The notes beneath the pieces are model-generated. The model was not told the DNA's origin. It searched no databases and was given only the letters and a program-made list of their open reading frames with translations. Made by a program: the position numbers and the translations under genes. From Flavobacterium sp. (lineage in GTDB: Bacteria; Bacteroidota; Bacteroidia; Flavobacteriales; Flavobacteriaceae), in assembly GCA_008501705.1 (NCBI GenBank), contig QQUG01000209.1, forward strand, positions 1-41,238: DNA of 41,238 bases. Reading direction: 5' to 3'. This document shows, piece after piece, positions 32,274-40,713 of the stretch. The stretch's first letter is position 1; the number at the start of each line of letters is the position of its first letter.

Positions 32274-33932
32274 CTATATTGTCTTTAACCCCAATTCCTT
32301 CAAATATTCGTTATGCTCCTTCGTTTTTATTTCAATTTTCTTATTGATAGAACTTAATCTACTATTCACCATAATTAAGTCTATTTTCACCTCATCTTCA
32401 GCCGTACTCACATATCTCGAAATATTCAGGTTGTAACCGTTCTTTTCGATCTCTTTCATAGATACTCTACGAGCAAAGCGTTCTACTTCATCAGGACGAT
32501 TTATATAAGTATTTATAATTTGCTTAATGTGATCAGGTGAACCATCCTTGCCATCCCCAAGCGTGTTTTGGCGTTTCCCTTTCACATATTGCTCACTCGC
32601 ATTGATAAACAGCACATCATCTTCCTTTTTACACTTCTTTAAAACGAGGATACAAACGGGAATACCAGTTGAATAGAACAAATTGGCTGGCAAGCCAATA
32701 ACCGTGTCAATATGATTGTCTTTAAGCAATTTGGTTCTTATTCGTTCTTCTGCACCACCACGAAATAAAACGCCATGTGGCAAAATTATAGCCATTGTTC
32801 CTTCTTGGCTTAGAAAGTGAAAACCATGTAGCAGGAATGCAAAGTCAGCAGCTGATTTAGGAGCTAATCCATAACTTTTAAAGCGGAAATCTTCTCCCAT
32901 AGCTTCATTGGGGTCCCAACGTAAGCTAAAAGGTGGATTGGCAACAACTGCATCAAATTCTGTTTTCTTCGATGGATTCATTTCGTTTAAAATGTCCCAT
33001 TGGTTTTTCAGGGTGTCACCGTGGTAAATTTCAAACTCCGTGTCTTTCATACCGTGCAGAAGCATGTTCATTCTTGCCAGGTTGTAGGTGGTGATGTTGT
33101 TTTCCTGTCCGTAGATTTTGCCGATTGTTCCTTGACCTTTGGTTTGCTTTTTAAGTTGAGTGCGAACATTCAAGAGCAATGAACCAGAACCGCAAGCAAA
33201 GTCTAATACTTTGTCCAATTTTTGCTTTGGACCTGTTGATGGGTCTTGGCTATCCAGGGTTACTATTTTGGATAGAATAGTTGATATTTGTTGTGGCGTG
33301 TAAAACTCCCCCGCTTTTTTTCCTGACCCTGCGGCAAACTGGCCAATTAAATATTCATAAGCATCTCCAAGGGTATCTGTATCGGTTGAAAATTCCGCAA
33401 TGCCTTCTGAAATCTTTTGAATGATAGTGCACAACTTCTTATTTCGCTCAACAGGTGTCTTTCCTAACTTCTCCGAATTCAGGTTGATTTCTGAAAACAA
33501 TCCTTGAAAAGAATTGTCAAAGGATTCGTTTTCAATATAGCGGAAACCTTCTTCCAATGTGATGAGAAGGTCAGCGCTTTGTGTTCTTGCAAGTTCGGTG
33601 ATATTGCTCCATAAGTGCTCCGGCTTGATGACGTAATGTACCTTTCTACGCATCTGTTTTTCAAACTCTGAAATATCTTCTGTATTCTCGCTATACCAGA
33701 TTTCTAAAGGATTGTTCACTTTCAAATCATCCATTACATCATTCGGAGTATCATCTGGATAATCCGTACCCAATTCCTTCTTAGCAGACTCTTCGTAATT
33801 GCCCGACAAGTAACGCAAGAATAAAAACGAAAGCATGTAATCACGAAACGAATCCGCATTCATCGCACCACGTAGCTTATCTGCGATTGCCCAAAGTGTT
33901 TTACCTAATCTATCTTGGTCTTTTTGTGTCAT
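32274..33932 (-). CDS. hsdM: Type I restriction-modification DNA methyltransferase subunit HsdM
   Basis: The 552-residue protein is a full HsdM. The N-terminal HsdM_N helical domain has LWAIADKLRGAMNADSFRDYM (residues 13-33) and FLRYLS. The methyltransferase domain has motif I DFACGSGSLLLN (about 244-255) and the adenine-N6 motif NPPF (332-335), with EFYTPQQIS before it (209-217). It methylates adenine in the target read by HsdS. The last base of the upstream ATPase gene's stop overlaps its start by one base, so the cassette is tightly packed. Confidence 0.96.
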   Translation of the reverse strand: MTQKDQDRLGKTLWAIADKLRGAMNADSFRDYMLSFLFLRYLSGNYEESAKKELGTDYPDDTPNDVMDDLKVNNPLEIWYSENTEDISEFEKQMRRKVHYVIKPEHLWSNITELARTQSADLLITLEEGFRYIENESFDNSFQGLFSEINLNSEKLGKTPVERNKKLCTIIQKISEGIAEFSTDTDTLGDAYEYLIGQFAAGSGKKAGEFYTPQQISTILSKIVTLDSQDPSTGPKQKLDKVLDFACGSGSLLLNVRTQLKKQTKGQGTIGKIYGQENNITTYNLARMNMLLHGMKDTEFEIYHGDTLKNQWDILNEMNPSKKTEFDAVVANPPFSLRWDPNEAMGEDFRFKSYGLAPKSAADFAFLLHGFHFLSQEGTMAIILPHGVLFRGGAEERIRTKLLKDNHIDTVIGLPANLFYSTGIPVCILVLKKCKKEDDVLFINASEQYVKGKRQNTLGDGKDGSPDHIKQIINTYINRPDEVERFARRVSMKEIEKNGYNLNISRYVSTAEDEVKIDLIMVNSRLSSINKKIEIKTKEHNEYLKELGLKTI

Positions 33933-35035
33933 TAGTTTTCTATTGGTTCAGGTTCTTCGAATAATTTTTCGTTGAACTTGTAGTTGTTTTTGAAATTCTC
34001 AAATATATCCGCGAATACTTCCTTATTCTGTTCAACCATTTCAGTTGGTTCGAATAAAGAGTAGCCTCCATGGTTCATGACGTTTATCATTCTACTGCGA
34101 AGAGTACCTTCCTCATCATCATCGTTAACTACAATACAATCTCTCCAGGAGCTGAAGCCGTGAAAATTGGCTGCTTTTTCAAGAATATTTCTTAGAACGT
34201 TGAAATGATACGTATACAAGTTATCGTCCTTGATCGCTTTATCGAGTTGTTGAACAATGGAAATATGATAGATGAATGGTGTATCGCTGGTCCATTTGTA
34301 ATTGTATCCATCTGAATCACTTCTTAGAAGTAGCTTTCGAGCACCGCTACCTAATTCATTGCACATTACGTTAAAAAACAAAGAATGATGTGTGGAAATT
34401 ACTGTTTTGACCTTGTTGTTGTCTGACTTTAAGATTCTACCAAGGTGGTGAGCCACCGCGATTGCGTTTACATCATCTAAAGAAGATATAGGATCGTCAA
34501 TATATAGATAGTCAACCCAGTCGTAAGGCTCTTGTTGGTCAATGGCTATTTGAGCGATCGCGAGAAAGAAACACCAAATGAATATTCGCTCCTCACCTCG
34601 AGAAATTTTGATGTTCTCTAACGTAACTGATTCAGCATTCTCGATAATCTCCTTAGTAAAGACCACCTTGCTTTCCTCAATATTCGTTCTGAACCCAAAA
34701 TCAAAATATCGTCTAAGGATTGGTCTTATTCTATCATCTATAGAAGACCCTTCCAAGTCATCAAAAAATCTAGATTTTGTGTTAATGTTCAAGTATCTAT
34801 CGCTGTCCCCATCCAAATCATTGTTCCACCAGAATAAGTCTTCCGTAAACGCATTAAAGTATAATGTGTCGCGCTCTTTTTCTTCTCTCTGTTTGCCGAT
34901 TTCTTTGAATTCAGTAGAAAGGCGTGTTTTACCAGTACCATTATATGCATATACGAGCGTAAACCTTTTATTCCTTTCTCGAATGTTCTGTGCAAATGCC
35001 TCTAAGCTTTCAATAGTATGTACTTCTGTTGCCAT
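33932..35035 (-). CDS. PrrC/RloC-like ABC-type ATPase, candidate anticodon nuclease
   Basis: The 367-residue protein has a complete ABC-type ATPase core: Walker A A30-YNGTGKT37, signature ISRGE (144-148), Walker B YLYIDDP (176-182), D-loop SSLDD and H-loop STHH (214-217). The region FNAFTEDLFWWNND (60-72) is typical of this AAA_13-type group. The C-terminal third has R282-x3-E286 in LRNILEK and H322 in NVMNHGGYS. This R-x3-E...H spacing resembles the anticodon-nuclease triad of PrrC (R320, E324, H356 in the E. coli protein). The size is close to PrrC and far below RloC; no zinc hook is seen. PrrC-type enzymes are held silent by a type I enzyme and cut tRNA when it is disarmed by phage. The location between hsdS and hsdM fits. 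It could also be a non-nuclease RloA-like ATPase. Confidence 0.75.
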   Translation of the reverse strand: MATEVHTIESLEAFAQNIRERNKRFTLVYAYNGTGKTRLSTEFKEIGKQREEKERDTLYFNAFTEDLFWWNNDLDGDSDRYLNINTKSRFFDDLEGSSIDDRIRPILRRYFDFGFRTNIEESKVVFTKEIIENAESVTLENIKISRGEERIFIWCFFLAIAQIAIDQQEPYDWVDYLYIDDPISSLDDVNAIAVAHHLGRILKSDNNKVKTVISTHHSLFFNVMCNELGSGARKLLLRSDSDGYNYKWTSDTPFIYHISIVQQLDKAIKDDNLYTYHFNVLRNILEKAANFHGFSSWRDCIVVNDDDEEGTLRSRMINVMNHGGYSLFEPTEMVEQNKEVFADIFENFKNNYKFNEKLFEEPEPIEN

Positions 35036-35037
35036 AC

Positions 35038-36300
35038 CTAACTCTCAATTTTTGGAAACAAGCCCTGCATCAATCCCTTTTTATGCTGCTGCAATTGTTC
35101 GATTTTCTCCTGCTGTGCAGTGATGAGTTCATCCACAGCCGAAAGACAGGAAGCAATTTTTTGTTGTTCTATCGGGTTTCGTGGAAATGAAATTTTAATG
35201 TTTGAAATTCTTCCAGTTGAAATTCCCAGAACTTTTGCCCCTTGTGCTTCTCTTTGAATTTGCTTTTTTATCCAATCAGATTTAAATAGATAACCACCAA
35301 AGCCAATTTCCAATGTTTTCTCAATTTGCCTTGCCATTAGTGTATGAAGACCTGATACTAATCTTTCTCCATTGAGGTTGACTATTTCTATACTTTTCCC
35401 AACATCATTTAAATCTTCAGATGCATCCGCGAAAATCATATCTCCTTCTTTGCAATAACATTCTTCTCTGATTTTATCAGTCGAAACATCTGGATTTATA
35501 TAAGGAACTTCTTCACGTGAAATATCAAACAGGGTTGAAAACTTAGTATGAATATCACCATAATGGATATTCTTTACTTCTCCATCTTCATAATTGAGTT
35601 TTGCTCTAGAAAAAGAATTGGTAACAAGGAAACTATAAACTTTCCCCAACTTCTTCTCCACCCACTCCCCATCTCCTTCAAACTCGGGAAAACGGATCTT
35701 AGGCACGGTTTCGTCTGCTGAAGGGAAAAGGTTTTGCAGTAAGCCTTTTTTGTGGTCTTTGAGGGCGTCCAACTTTTCGTTGTGGGCAGCCAATAGCTCA
35801 TCTAAAGAAGAAAGGCAGGAGGCGATCTTTTGTTGTTCAGGTATTGATGGAACTGGAATTTGAATTTTACTCATCACTCCATTCATCAACTTAGGATTAC
35901 CTACATAAGAAACATGCTTTTTTGAAACCGAATTAATCAATTCAGCAATACATGGATTAGCAAAGCCTTCTTCATTCAATAAAACTCCGCAAACATTGGT
36001 GCAATAGAACTTTCCATCGCGATAATTTACATCTCCAGCATTTGCACCATCAGTTGTCCAAGTGATTGCATCTTCATATAAATACTCATTGTAGTAGCCT
36101 GCAAGTCCATTATTTTTCGTCTGAGAAGAAAAAACAGGGTATGGATATTCTTCAGATGGAACTTCTTTGACTAATGTCATAGATAATACGTAACCCCTTG
36201 TCACCTGAAAGATTTCTCCAACTTCTTTTATTTCCCAACCATCTTTTTCAAGAAATTCAGGAAAACGCAACTGCGGTATTATAGTCATCTCTTTACTCAT
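35038..36300 (-). CDS. hsdS: Type I restriction-modification specificity subunit HsdS
   Basis: The 420-residue protein has two target-recognition domains (about 10-150 and 205-365). Each is followed by a conserved helix (EQQKIASCLSSLDELLAAHN near 155-175 and EQQKIASCLSAVDELITAQQ near 378-398), which bring the two DNA half-sites together. The repeats KKGLLQNLFP and KKGLMQGLFP end each half. TRD1 has EVGEIFQVTRGYVLSM and TRD2 has KKLGKVYSFLVTNSFSR. The half-repeats allow TRD shuffling. It starts 8 bp inside the end of hsdR and is followed by the ATPase gene after 2 bp. Confidence 0.94.
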   Translation of the reverse strand: MSKEMTIIPQLRFPEFLEKDGWEIKEVGEIFQVTRGYVLSMTLVKEVPSEEYPYPVFSSQTKNNGLAGYYNEYLYEDAITWTTDGANAGDVNYRDGKFYCTNVCGVLLNEEGFANPCIAELINSVSKKHVSYVGNPKLMNGVMSKIQIPVPSIPEQQKIASCLSSLDELLAAHNEKLDALKDHKKGLLQNLFPSADETVPKIRFPEFEGDGEWVEKKLGKVYSFLVTNSFSRAKLNYEDGEVKNIHYGDIHTKFSTLFDISREEVPYINPDVSTDKIREECYCKEGDMIFADASEDLNDVGKSIEIVNLNGERLVSGLHTLMARQIEKTLEIGFGGYLFKSDWIKKQIQREAQGAKVLGISTGRISNIKISFPRNPIEQQKIASCLSAVDELITAQQEKIEQLQQHKKGLMQGLFPKIES

Positions 36301-39300
36301 AAGCGGCTAATCCTGAAATTTCACGCCCTTGGGCTAGTTTTTTTAATTGCGGCACCAAGTCTTCCATCAAGGCCAATTCTTTGGTTCTGCGTTCTTTCCA
36401 ACTCAATTCTAAGGGCTCCAATAAATCGGTGAGCTTTTCTCCGTCAAAAATCATTCGGCTCATAATCTTCTCTACAAAGGTTTTGAGTTCAGCCGTTTGC
36501 AAGCCGTGCTTGTTTGCAATGTCCGCCAGTTCTTTGTCGTACTTCTCTACTTTGTATGTTTCAAAATTCCTTTTCAACTCTTCAGCTGTTTGCCCTGTGG
36601 TCCAATCTACTTGTTCAATATATTCGGTCAGGTCTTCTTCTTCGTCCATCAGGTTGGCGTTGGATTTCAGCAATTGAATCACTTGCGCCTTGGTCATTTT
36701 CTGCCTGCTCGGCTTCATTTGAGTACTGTCGGCAATCAGGCTCATGATGTAGTCGTAATCAATCACTGCAGAAGCAAAGAGCACAAATTCAAAGTCCAAT
36801 TGCTGAATATCGTCAGGTGCGTCTTCGCCTTCTTTTTGTTGTATTTCCCGTAGTTGCTTGGCCGTTTCTAAGTACGAGCTACGGAACTCCTGCAAGGTCT
36901 CTTTAGGTAAGATTTTTTCAATTTGCTCTTGCTGGGTTTCATCCAAATCGGTGTATTGGTCGAGTTGGGTTTTGAGTCGCTGTACTTCCTTAAAATTCTT
37001 CACAAAGCCAATTCGGGCAGCATTACCTTTTAGGTTGTACACTTCCTGCGGTTCGTTTACCAAATTGTGTTCCTGCATAAACGCACCGAGCTTTTCTACA
37101 GCTTCCTCGTATTTGTCTATAACCACAGGCGCAGGATCTACCATCCAAATTTCTTTTGCCTTGCCGCCTTCTTCGCCAGAGAAGAGCGTAATGGCCTGGT
37201 TGACGGCTTCCTGCTGCGAACGGAAATCCAAGATGTTACCATAAGGCTTAGTATCGTTGAGCACACGGTTCGTTCTTGAAAATGCTTGAATCAGTCCGTG
37301 GTATTTCAGGTTTTTATCCACGTACATTGTGTTCAGGTATTTGCTGTCAAAGCCAGTGAGCAGCATATCCACCACAATGGTGATGTCAATCTTGTTTTGG
37401 TGCGGATAATCCTTGTTGCTAAACTTCTGATTTTTGATACGGCTTTGCACATCTTGATAGTACAGGTCAAAATTGTTGATATCGTGATTGGTGCTATATT
37501 GCGCGTTGTAATCGGCAATAATTTCCTTTAAGGCTTCTTTCTTTCTTTTTATTTCAGTTTTCTTTTTCTCAACATCTTCACCTTTCTGAATAGTGTATTC
37601 AGCACTTTCTTGGGGTAAGTCTTCCTGTAATTGTTTTACATCGGCTGCATTCTTTTGGCTTTGTTGATCACCATTTTTAGCAATCAACTGAGCAGGCGGA
37701 GAAAATACGCAAGCGATATTGAGCGGAACATAATCTTCCTCCTCACTTTTCTTTCGTTCTTGGATGGTTTTAAAAAGACGGAAGTATTCAATGGCGTTAT
37801 TGATAGAAGCAGTCGCCAAAACTGCATTGAACTTGCGTTGATTGGTGGCAGCGTTATGTTTGTTGATAATCGCTTCTACAACCGCTTTTTGTGCAATCCC
37901 TTCCCTAGGCTTGGCATTTACCGCACCCTCGCCTTTGAAATAGTCGATGTGAAACTTGAGCACGTTTCGATCTTCAATTGCATGTGTTATCGTATATTTT
38001 GGCAACTCATGCTGAAAAATGCTCTTAGTCGTTTTCAGTGTTTTTTCTTCTCCATTTACTTCATAATAAGAGGCGTTTTCTTCGAAAATAGGCGTACCCG
38101 TGAATCCAAAAAGTTGCGCGTTGTGGAAGAATTCTTTGATGGCTTTGTGATTATCTCCAAACTGCGAACGGTGACACTCATCAAAAATGAAAACCATACG
38201 TTTATCACTCAATGGTTTTAATCGCTCTTTGTAGTTTTTCTTATTAGTTCCATCTAAGGCCAATCCCAATTTTTGGATAGTGGTTACTATCACCTTATCT
38301 GCATAATCGGTGGAAAGCAAACGCCTTACCAAGGTTTCAGTATTTGTGTTTTCTTCTACACTGCCTTCTTGAAACTTGTTGAACTCTTCCCGGGTTTGGC
38401 GGTCGAGGTCTTTTCTGTCCACCACAAACAGGCATTTTTCAATCTCACTATTGTCTTTGAGTAAGGTAGAAGCCTTAAAAGAAGTGAGCGTTTTTCCACT
38501 TCCTGTGGTATGCCAGATGTAGCCGTTTCCACGGTTTTGTTTCACGCAATCATCAATGGCTTTCACTGCATAAATTTGATACGGACGCATCACAAGTAGT
38601 TTTTGTTCCGTTTCCACAAGCACCATGTATTTACTGATCATTTCAGCAAGTGTGCATTTTTTCAGAAAGCGGTCAGTGAAATCTTCCAAATGCTTGATTT
38701 TCTTATTCTTCTCATCTGCCAAATGATAGATAGGTAAGAACTGTTCATCTGCATTGAATTGGAAATGTTGCTTTTTGTTGTTGGCAAAATAGATAGTGTT
38801 GGAACGGTTACTCACGATAAACAACTGCATATAGCACATAAGCGAATTGCCATAGCCATTTCCAGGTTCGTTTTTGTAATCTACGATTTGCTGCATGGCT
38901 TTTCGTGGTGAGATATCCAATCTCTTTAGCTCAATCTGTACTACCGGCAAGCCGTTAATCAATAAAATTACATCGTAACGTTGATTACTATTTTCGGTAT
39001 TCATCCGCAACTGACTCACCACTTCGAAGTCGTTTTTGCACCAGTCCTTGATGTTTACCAAAGTATAATGCAATGGTGTGCCGTCTTCCCGTTGAAAAAA
39101 CTGTTGTTCTCTAAGTTTCTTAGAAGCTGTGAACACATCTGGCTCAATAATTTCTTCACGTAAGCGTAAAAACTCGGTGTTCGACAAACGAACACGGTTT
39201 AACGCTTCGAACTTGACTCTGAAATTGTGCTCAAGCGATTTCCTGTCAGTTATTTCAGGACGGATGGTGTATTTCAACCCTTTAAGCTGCTCAATTAAGT

Positions 39301-39328
39301 TTTGTTCTATTTGATATTCTTTGGTCAT
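36293..39328 (-). CDS. hsdR: Type I restriction endonuclease subunit HsdR
   Basis: The 1011-residue motor-nuclease subunit has an N-terminal PD-(D/E)xK domain with D119 (RYDVILLINGLP) and E133-x-K135 (QIELKR). The two RecA-like helicase domains have Walker A TGSGKT (275-280), the DECH box at 383-386 (FIFDECHRSQFG) and GFTGTPIF. The second helicase half has VDMLLTGFDSKYLNTMYVDK and QAFSRTNRVL. A long helical C-terminal region joins it to the methyltransferase core. It is the first gene of the minus-strand cassette. Its promoter should lie in 39329-39470, where no clear -7 motif was found. Confidence 0.96.
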   Translation of the reverse strand: MTKEYQIEQNLIEQLKGLKYTIRPEITDRKSLEHNFRVKFEALNRVRLSNTEFLRLREEIIEPDVFTASKKLREQQFFQREDGTPLHYTLVNIKDWCKNDFEVVSQLRMNTENSNQRYDVILLINGLPVVQIELKRLDISPRKAMQQIVDYKNEPGNGYGNSLMCYMQLFIVSNRSNTIYFANNKKQHFQFNADEQFLPIYHLADEKNKKIKHLEDFTDRFLKKCTLAEMISKYMVLVETEQKLLVMRPYQIYAVKAIDDCVKQNRGNGYIWHTTGSGKTLTSFKASTLLKDNSEIEKCLFVVDRKDLDRQTREEFNKFQEGSVEENTNTETLVRRLLSTDYADKVIVTTIQKLGLALDGTNKKNYKERLKPLSDKRMVFIFDECHRSQFGDNHKAIKEFFHNAQLFGFTGTPIFEENASYYEVNGEEKTLKTTKSIFQHELPKYTITHAIEDRNVLKFHIDYFKGEGAVNAKPREGIAQKAVVEAIINKHNAATNQRKFNAVLATASINNAIEYFRLFKTIQERKKSEEEDYVPLNIACVFSPPAQLIAKNGDQQSQKNAADVKQLQEDLPQESAEYTIQKGEDVEKKKTEIKRKKEALKEIIADYNAQYSTNHDINNFDLYYQDVQSRIKNQKFSNKDYPHQNKIDITIVVDMLLTGFDSKYLNTMYVDKNLKYHGLIQAFSRTNRVLNDTKPYGNILDFRSQQEAVNQAITLFSGEEGGKAKEIWMVDPAPVVIDKYEEAVEKLGAFMQEHNLVNEPQEVYNLKGNAARIGFVKNFKEVQRLKTQLDQYTDLDETQQEQIEKILPKETLQEFRSSYLETAKQLREIQQKEGEDAPDDIQQLDFEFVLFASAVIDYDYIMSLIADSTQMKPSRQKMTKAQVIQLLKSNANLMDEEEDLTEYIEQVDWTTGQTAEELKRNFETYKVEKYDKELADIANKHGLQTAELKTFVEKIMSRMIFDGEKLTDLLEPLELSWKERRTKELALMEDLVPQLKKLAQGREISGLAAYE

Positions 39329-39469
39329 TTAGTTGCTATGGGAGGAGAGAGAACTGTAGTTAAATTCAATTCGTCATTAAAAATAGGTAAATAAGGTTAG
39401 AAATTAGAATTAGGATGTGGTGATTTAGAATAGAAACACTCTTATACATTTGTTTATAGAATAAATCTT

Positions 39470-39576
39470 AATAGAATCCCTGAAATCATCGGCATCCATC
39501 TTACCGCGCAGTGTATTGCGAAGTTACAGGCTGCTTTTCTAAAGGTTCTTTTTCGCTATCTTGTTTTTTTAGTCAT
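39470..39576 (-). pseudogene. Relic of a second hsdM (first ~35 codons, frameshifted)
   Basis: No open frame exists here, but the minus strand read across frames gives MTKK, then after a shift at a 7-base A-run QDSEKEPLEKQ, then after a second disruption LRGKMDADDFRDSI. This matches the conserved HsdM N-terminus, where resident HsdM has LRGAMNADSFRDYM (9 of 14 identical). The differing residues (K, D and D in GKMDADD) show that it is not a copy of the resident gene but a member of another HsdM subfamily. It lies 142 bp upstream of hsdR in the same orientation, 38 bp from the next gene. The rest of that hsdM is gone. No other gene is seen in 39329-39613. Confidence 0.72.
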
Positions 39577-39613
39577 GTTTTATTTTGTCATGCTATCTAT
39601 ACGAAATGTAACG

Positions 39614-40330
39614 TTACAAACTGTACAAATACCAGGATCCCATTCTTTTGATCATTGTGATTTTTTCCAATCGGGTAGATGCAGGGCCGATGGCGATCTC
39701 CGCCACTGCCTTATCTTCACTCATGTATTGTACTTGCCCCATTATCCTACCGTTTTCGAATTCTAAGGCTATTTGATTTTTTGAACTGCTAGGCATACCG
39801 TCTATTACAGAAAGCATCATGATATCACCATCACCTTCAGCGTAAGGATCGACCAGGTACTGAAAATTGGTGAAATCCCTATTCCTTGAAGCTCTGAATA
39901 GTTCATTGAGCAGTTGTTCAGGAGTTGAATTAAAATCAAAGGTTTTGTAAACGCCCAGCTTAGGAAGCACATTCTGATAGCCCCTAATCATAGCCTCAAT
40001 ATCATTGATAACGGCTCTTTGTGAAGCTAATTGTTGGTTCTTCTCCGATTGCAAACGTCCAAATTGAAACTTGTTTATTTCATCGAGTTCTTGGCGGGCA
40101 GATTGCAGTTGTACTTTGTAATCATCGATTTTATTCTGGACTAAAATTTTCATTTTCTCTTGACCGGCCTCCACCATTTCCATGTGAATTCTTTGCTTTT
40201 CTCGATTAATTGAGTCCAGTGTTTTTTCATTCACAGCATTTTCTGCATTAGTACCAAATCCAACAGAAGAATTTTGTTTACAAGAGTAAAAGGATAATCC
40301 GATGAAGAAAAGTAAAATTATTTTATTCAT
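39614..40330 (-). CDS. Lipoprotein with coiled-coil region (unknown function)
   Basis: The 238-residue product is a lipoprotein: signal MNKIILLFFIGLSFYSC, with lipobox FYSC (C17). A helical, probably coiled-coil segment spans about 35-115 (NREKQRIHMEMVEAGQEK to QRAVINDIEAMIRG). The C-terminal part (about 125-238) has an alpha+beta pattern ending WYLYSL, similar to proteins with a SnoaL/NTF2-like or DUF4878-type end, but this is not secure. The family was not recognised. It lies upstream of the hsdM relic and marks the border of the defence cassette. Confidence 0.72.
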   Translation of the reverse strand: MNKIILLFFIGLSFYSCKQNSSVGFGTNAENAVNEKTLDSINREKQRIHMEMVEAGQEKMKILVQNKIDDYKVQLQSARQELDEINKFQFGRLQSEKNQQLASQRAVINDIEAMIRGYQNVLPKLGVYKTFDFNSTPEQLLNELFRASRNRDFTNFQYLVDPYAEGDGDIMMLSVIDGMPSSSKNQIALEFENGRIMGQVQYMSEDKAVAEIAIGPASTRLEKITMIKRMGSWYLYSL

Positions 40331-40432
40331 AATATAAAGTTGAAATAAAGATTCATTTCATTAACGATAATATGTAAATTTTTAAACAAGTAATCAGGAA
40401 AGATGATTACCGGGGAGAGTTTAAAATTAGTT

Positions 40433-40660
40433 TTAATCTTCATACCCACAAAGTGTCCTGCCAATTTTTTTAGCATCGGTAAGGGTTACCTTATAGATGC
40501 TGGTAGAGCAATTGGAAAGTCCGTGACAATTTTTATTGTAATGATATCTCTTACTATAGGGGCCTTTGCAGATATACACATCGGTAAAGGCTGTATGAGT
40601 GGTAAAAGAAGTTACCACCAAAAACCCCAGGGCCAGTATGGCCAGGTGTAGTGATTTCAT
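40433..40660 (-). CDS. Small secreted Cys/His-rich protein
   Basis: The 75-residue product has a signal peptide (MKSLHLAILALGFLVVTSF). The mature part reads VYICKGPYSKRYHYNKNCHG, then LSNCSTSIYKVTLTDAKKIG and finally RTLCGYED. The order of a Cys, His, two closely placed Cys and a last Cys is like the small Ada-type/'nuclease-linked' metal-binding segments (pattern Y-H-x3-C-x2-L...A-x2-G-x-x-C). A zinc or disulfide role is possible. Short proteins of this kind are common in flavobacteria with no assigned function. Confidence 0.7.
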   Translation of the reverse strand: MKSLHLAILALGFLVVTSFTTHTAFTDVYICKGPYSKRYHYNKNCHGLSNCSTSIYKVTLTDAKKIGRTLCGYED

Positions 40661-40713
40661 GGGTTAGTTTTGTTTTAAATCCGTTTGGCAAATTGCCTTA
40701 CGCTATTAAAATT

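Noticed and set aside
31287-33932. BREX or DISARM system
   Set aside because: No PglX, PglZ, BrxL or DrmA-type gene is present; the genes fit a type I system with added nucleases.
39606-39617. TGTAAC-GTTACA palindrome as a second Crp/Fnr site
   Set aside because: It lacks the 4-bp spacer of the site at 22506 and lies at the stop codon of a gene, not in a promoter.
39575-39766. Plus-strand open frame near the hsdM relic
   Set aside because: Most of it lies antisense to the end of the lipoprotein gene, and it has no recognisable features.
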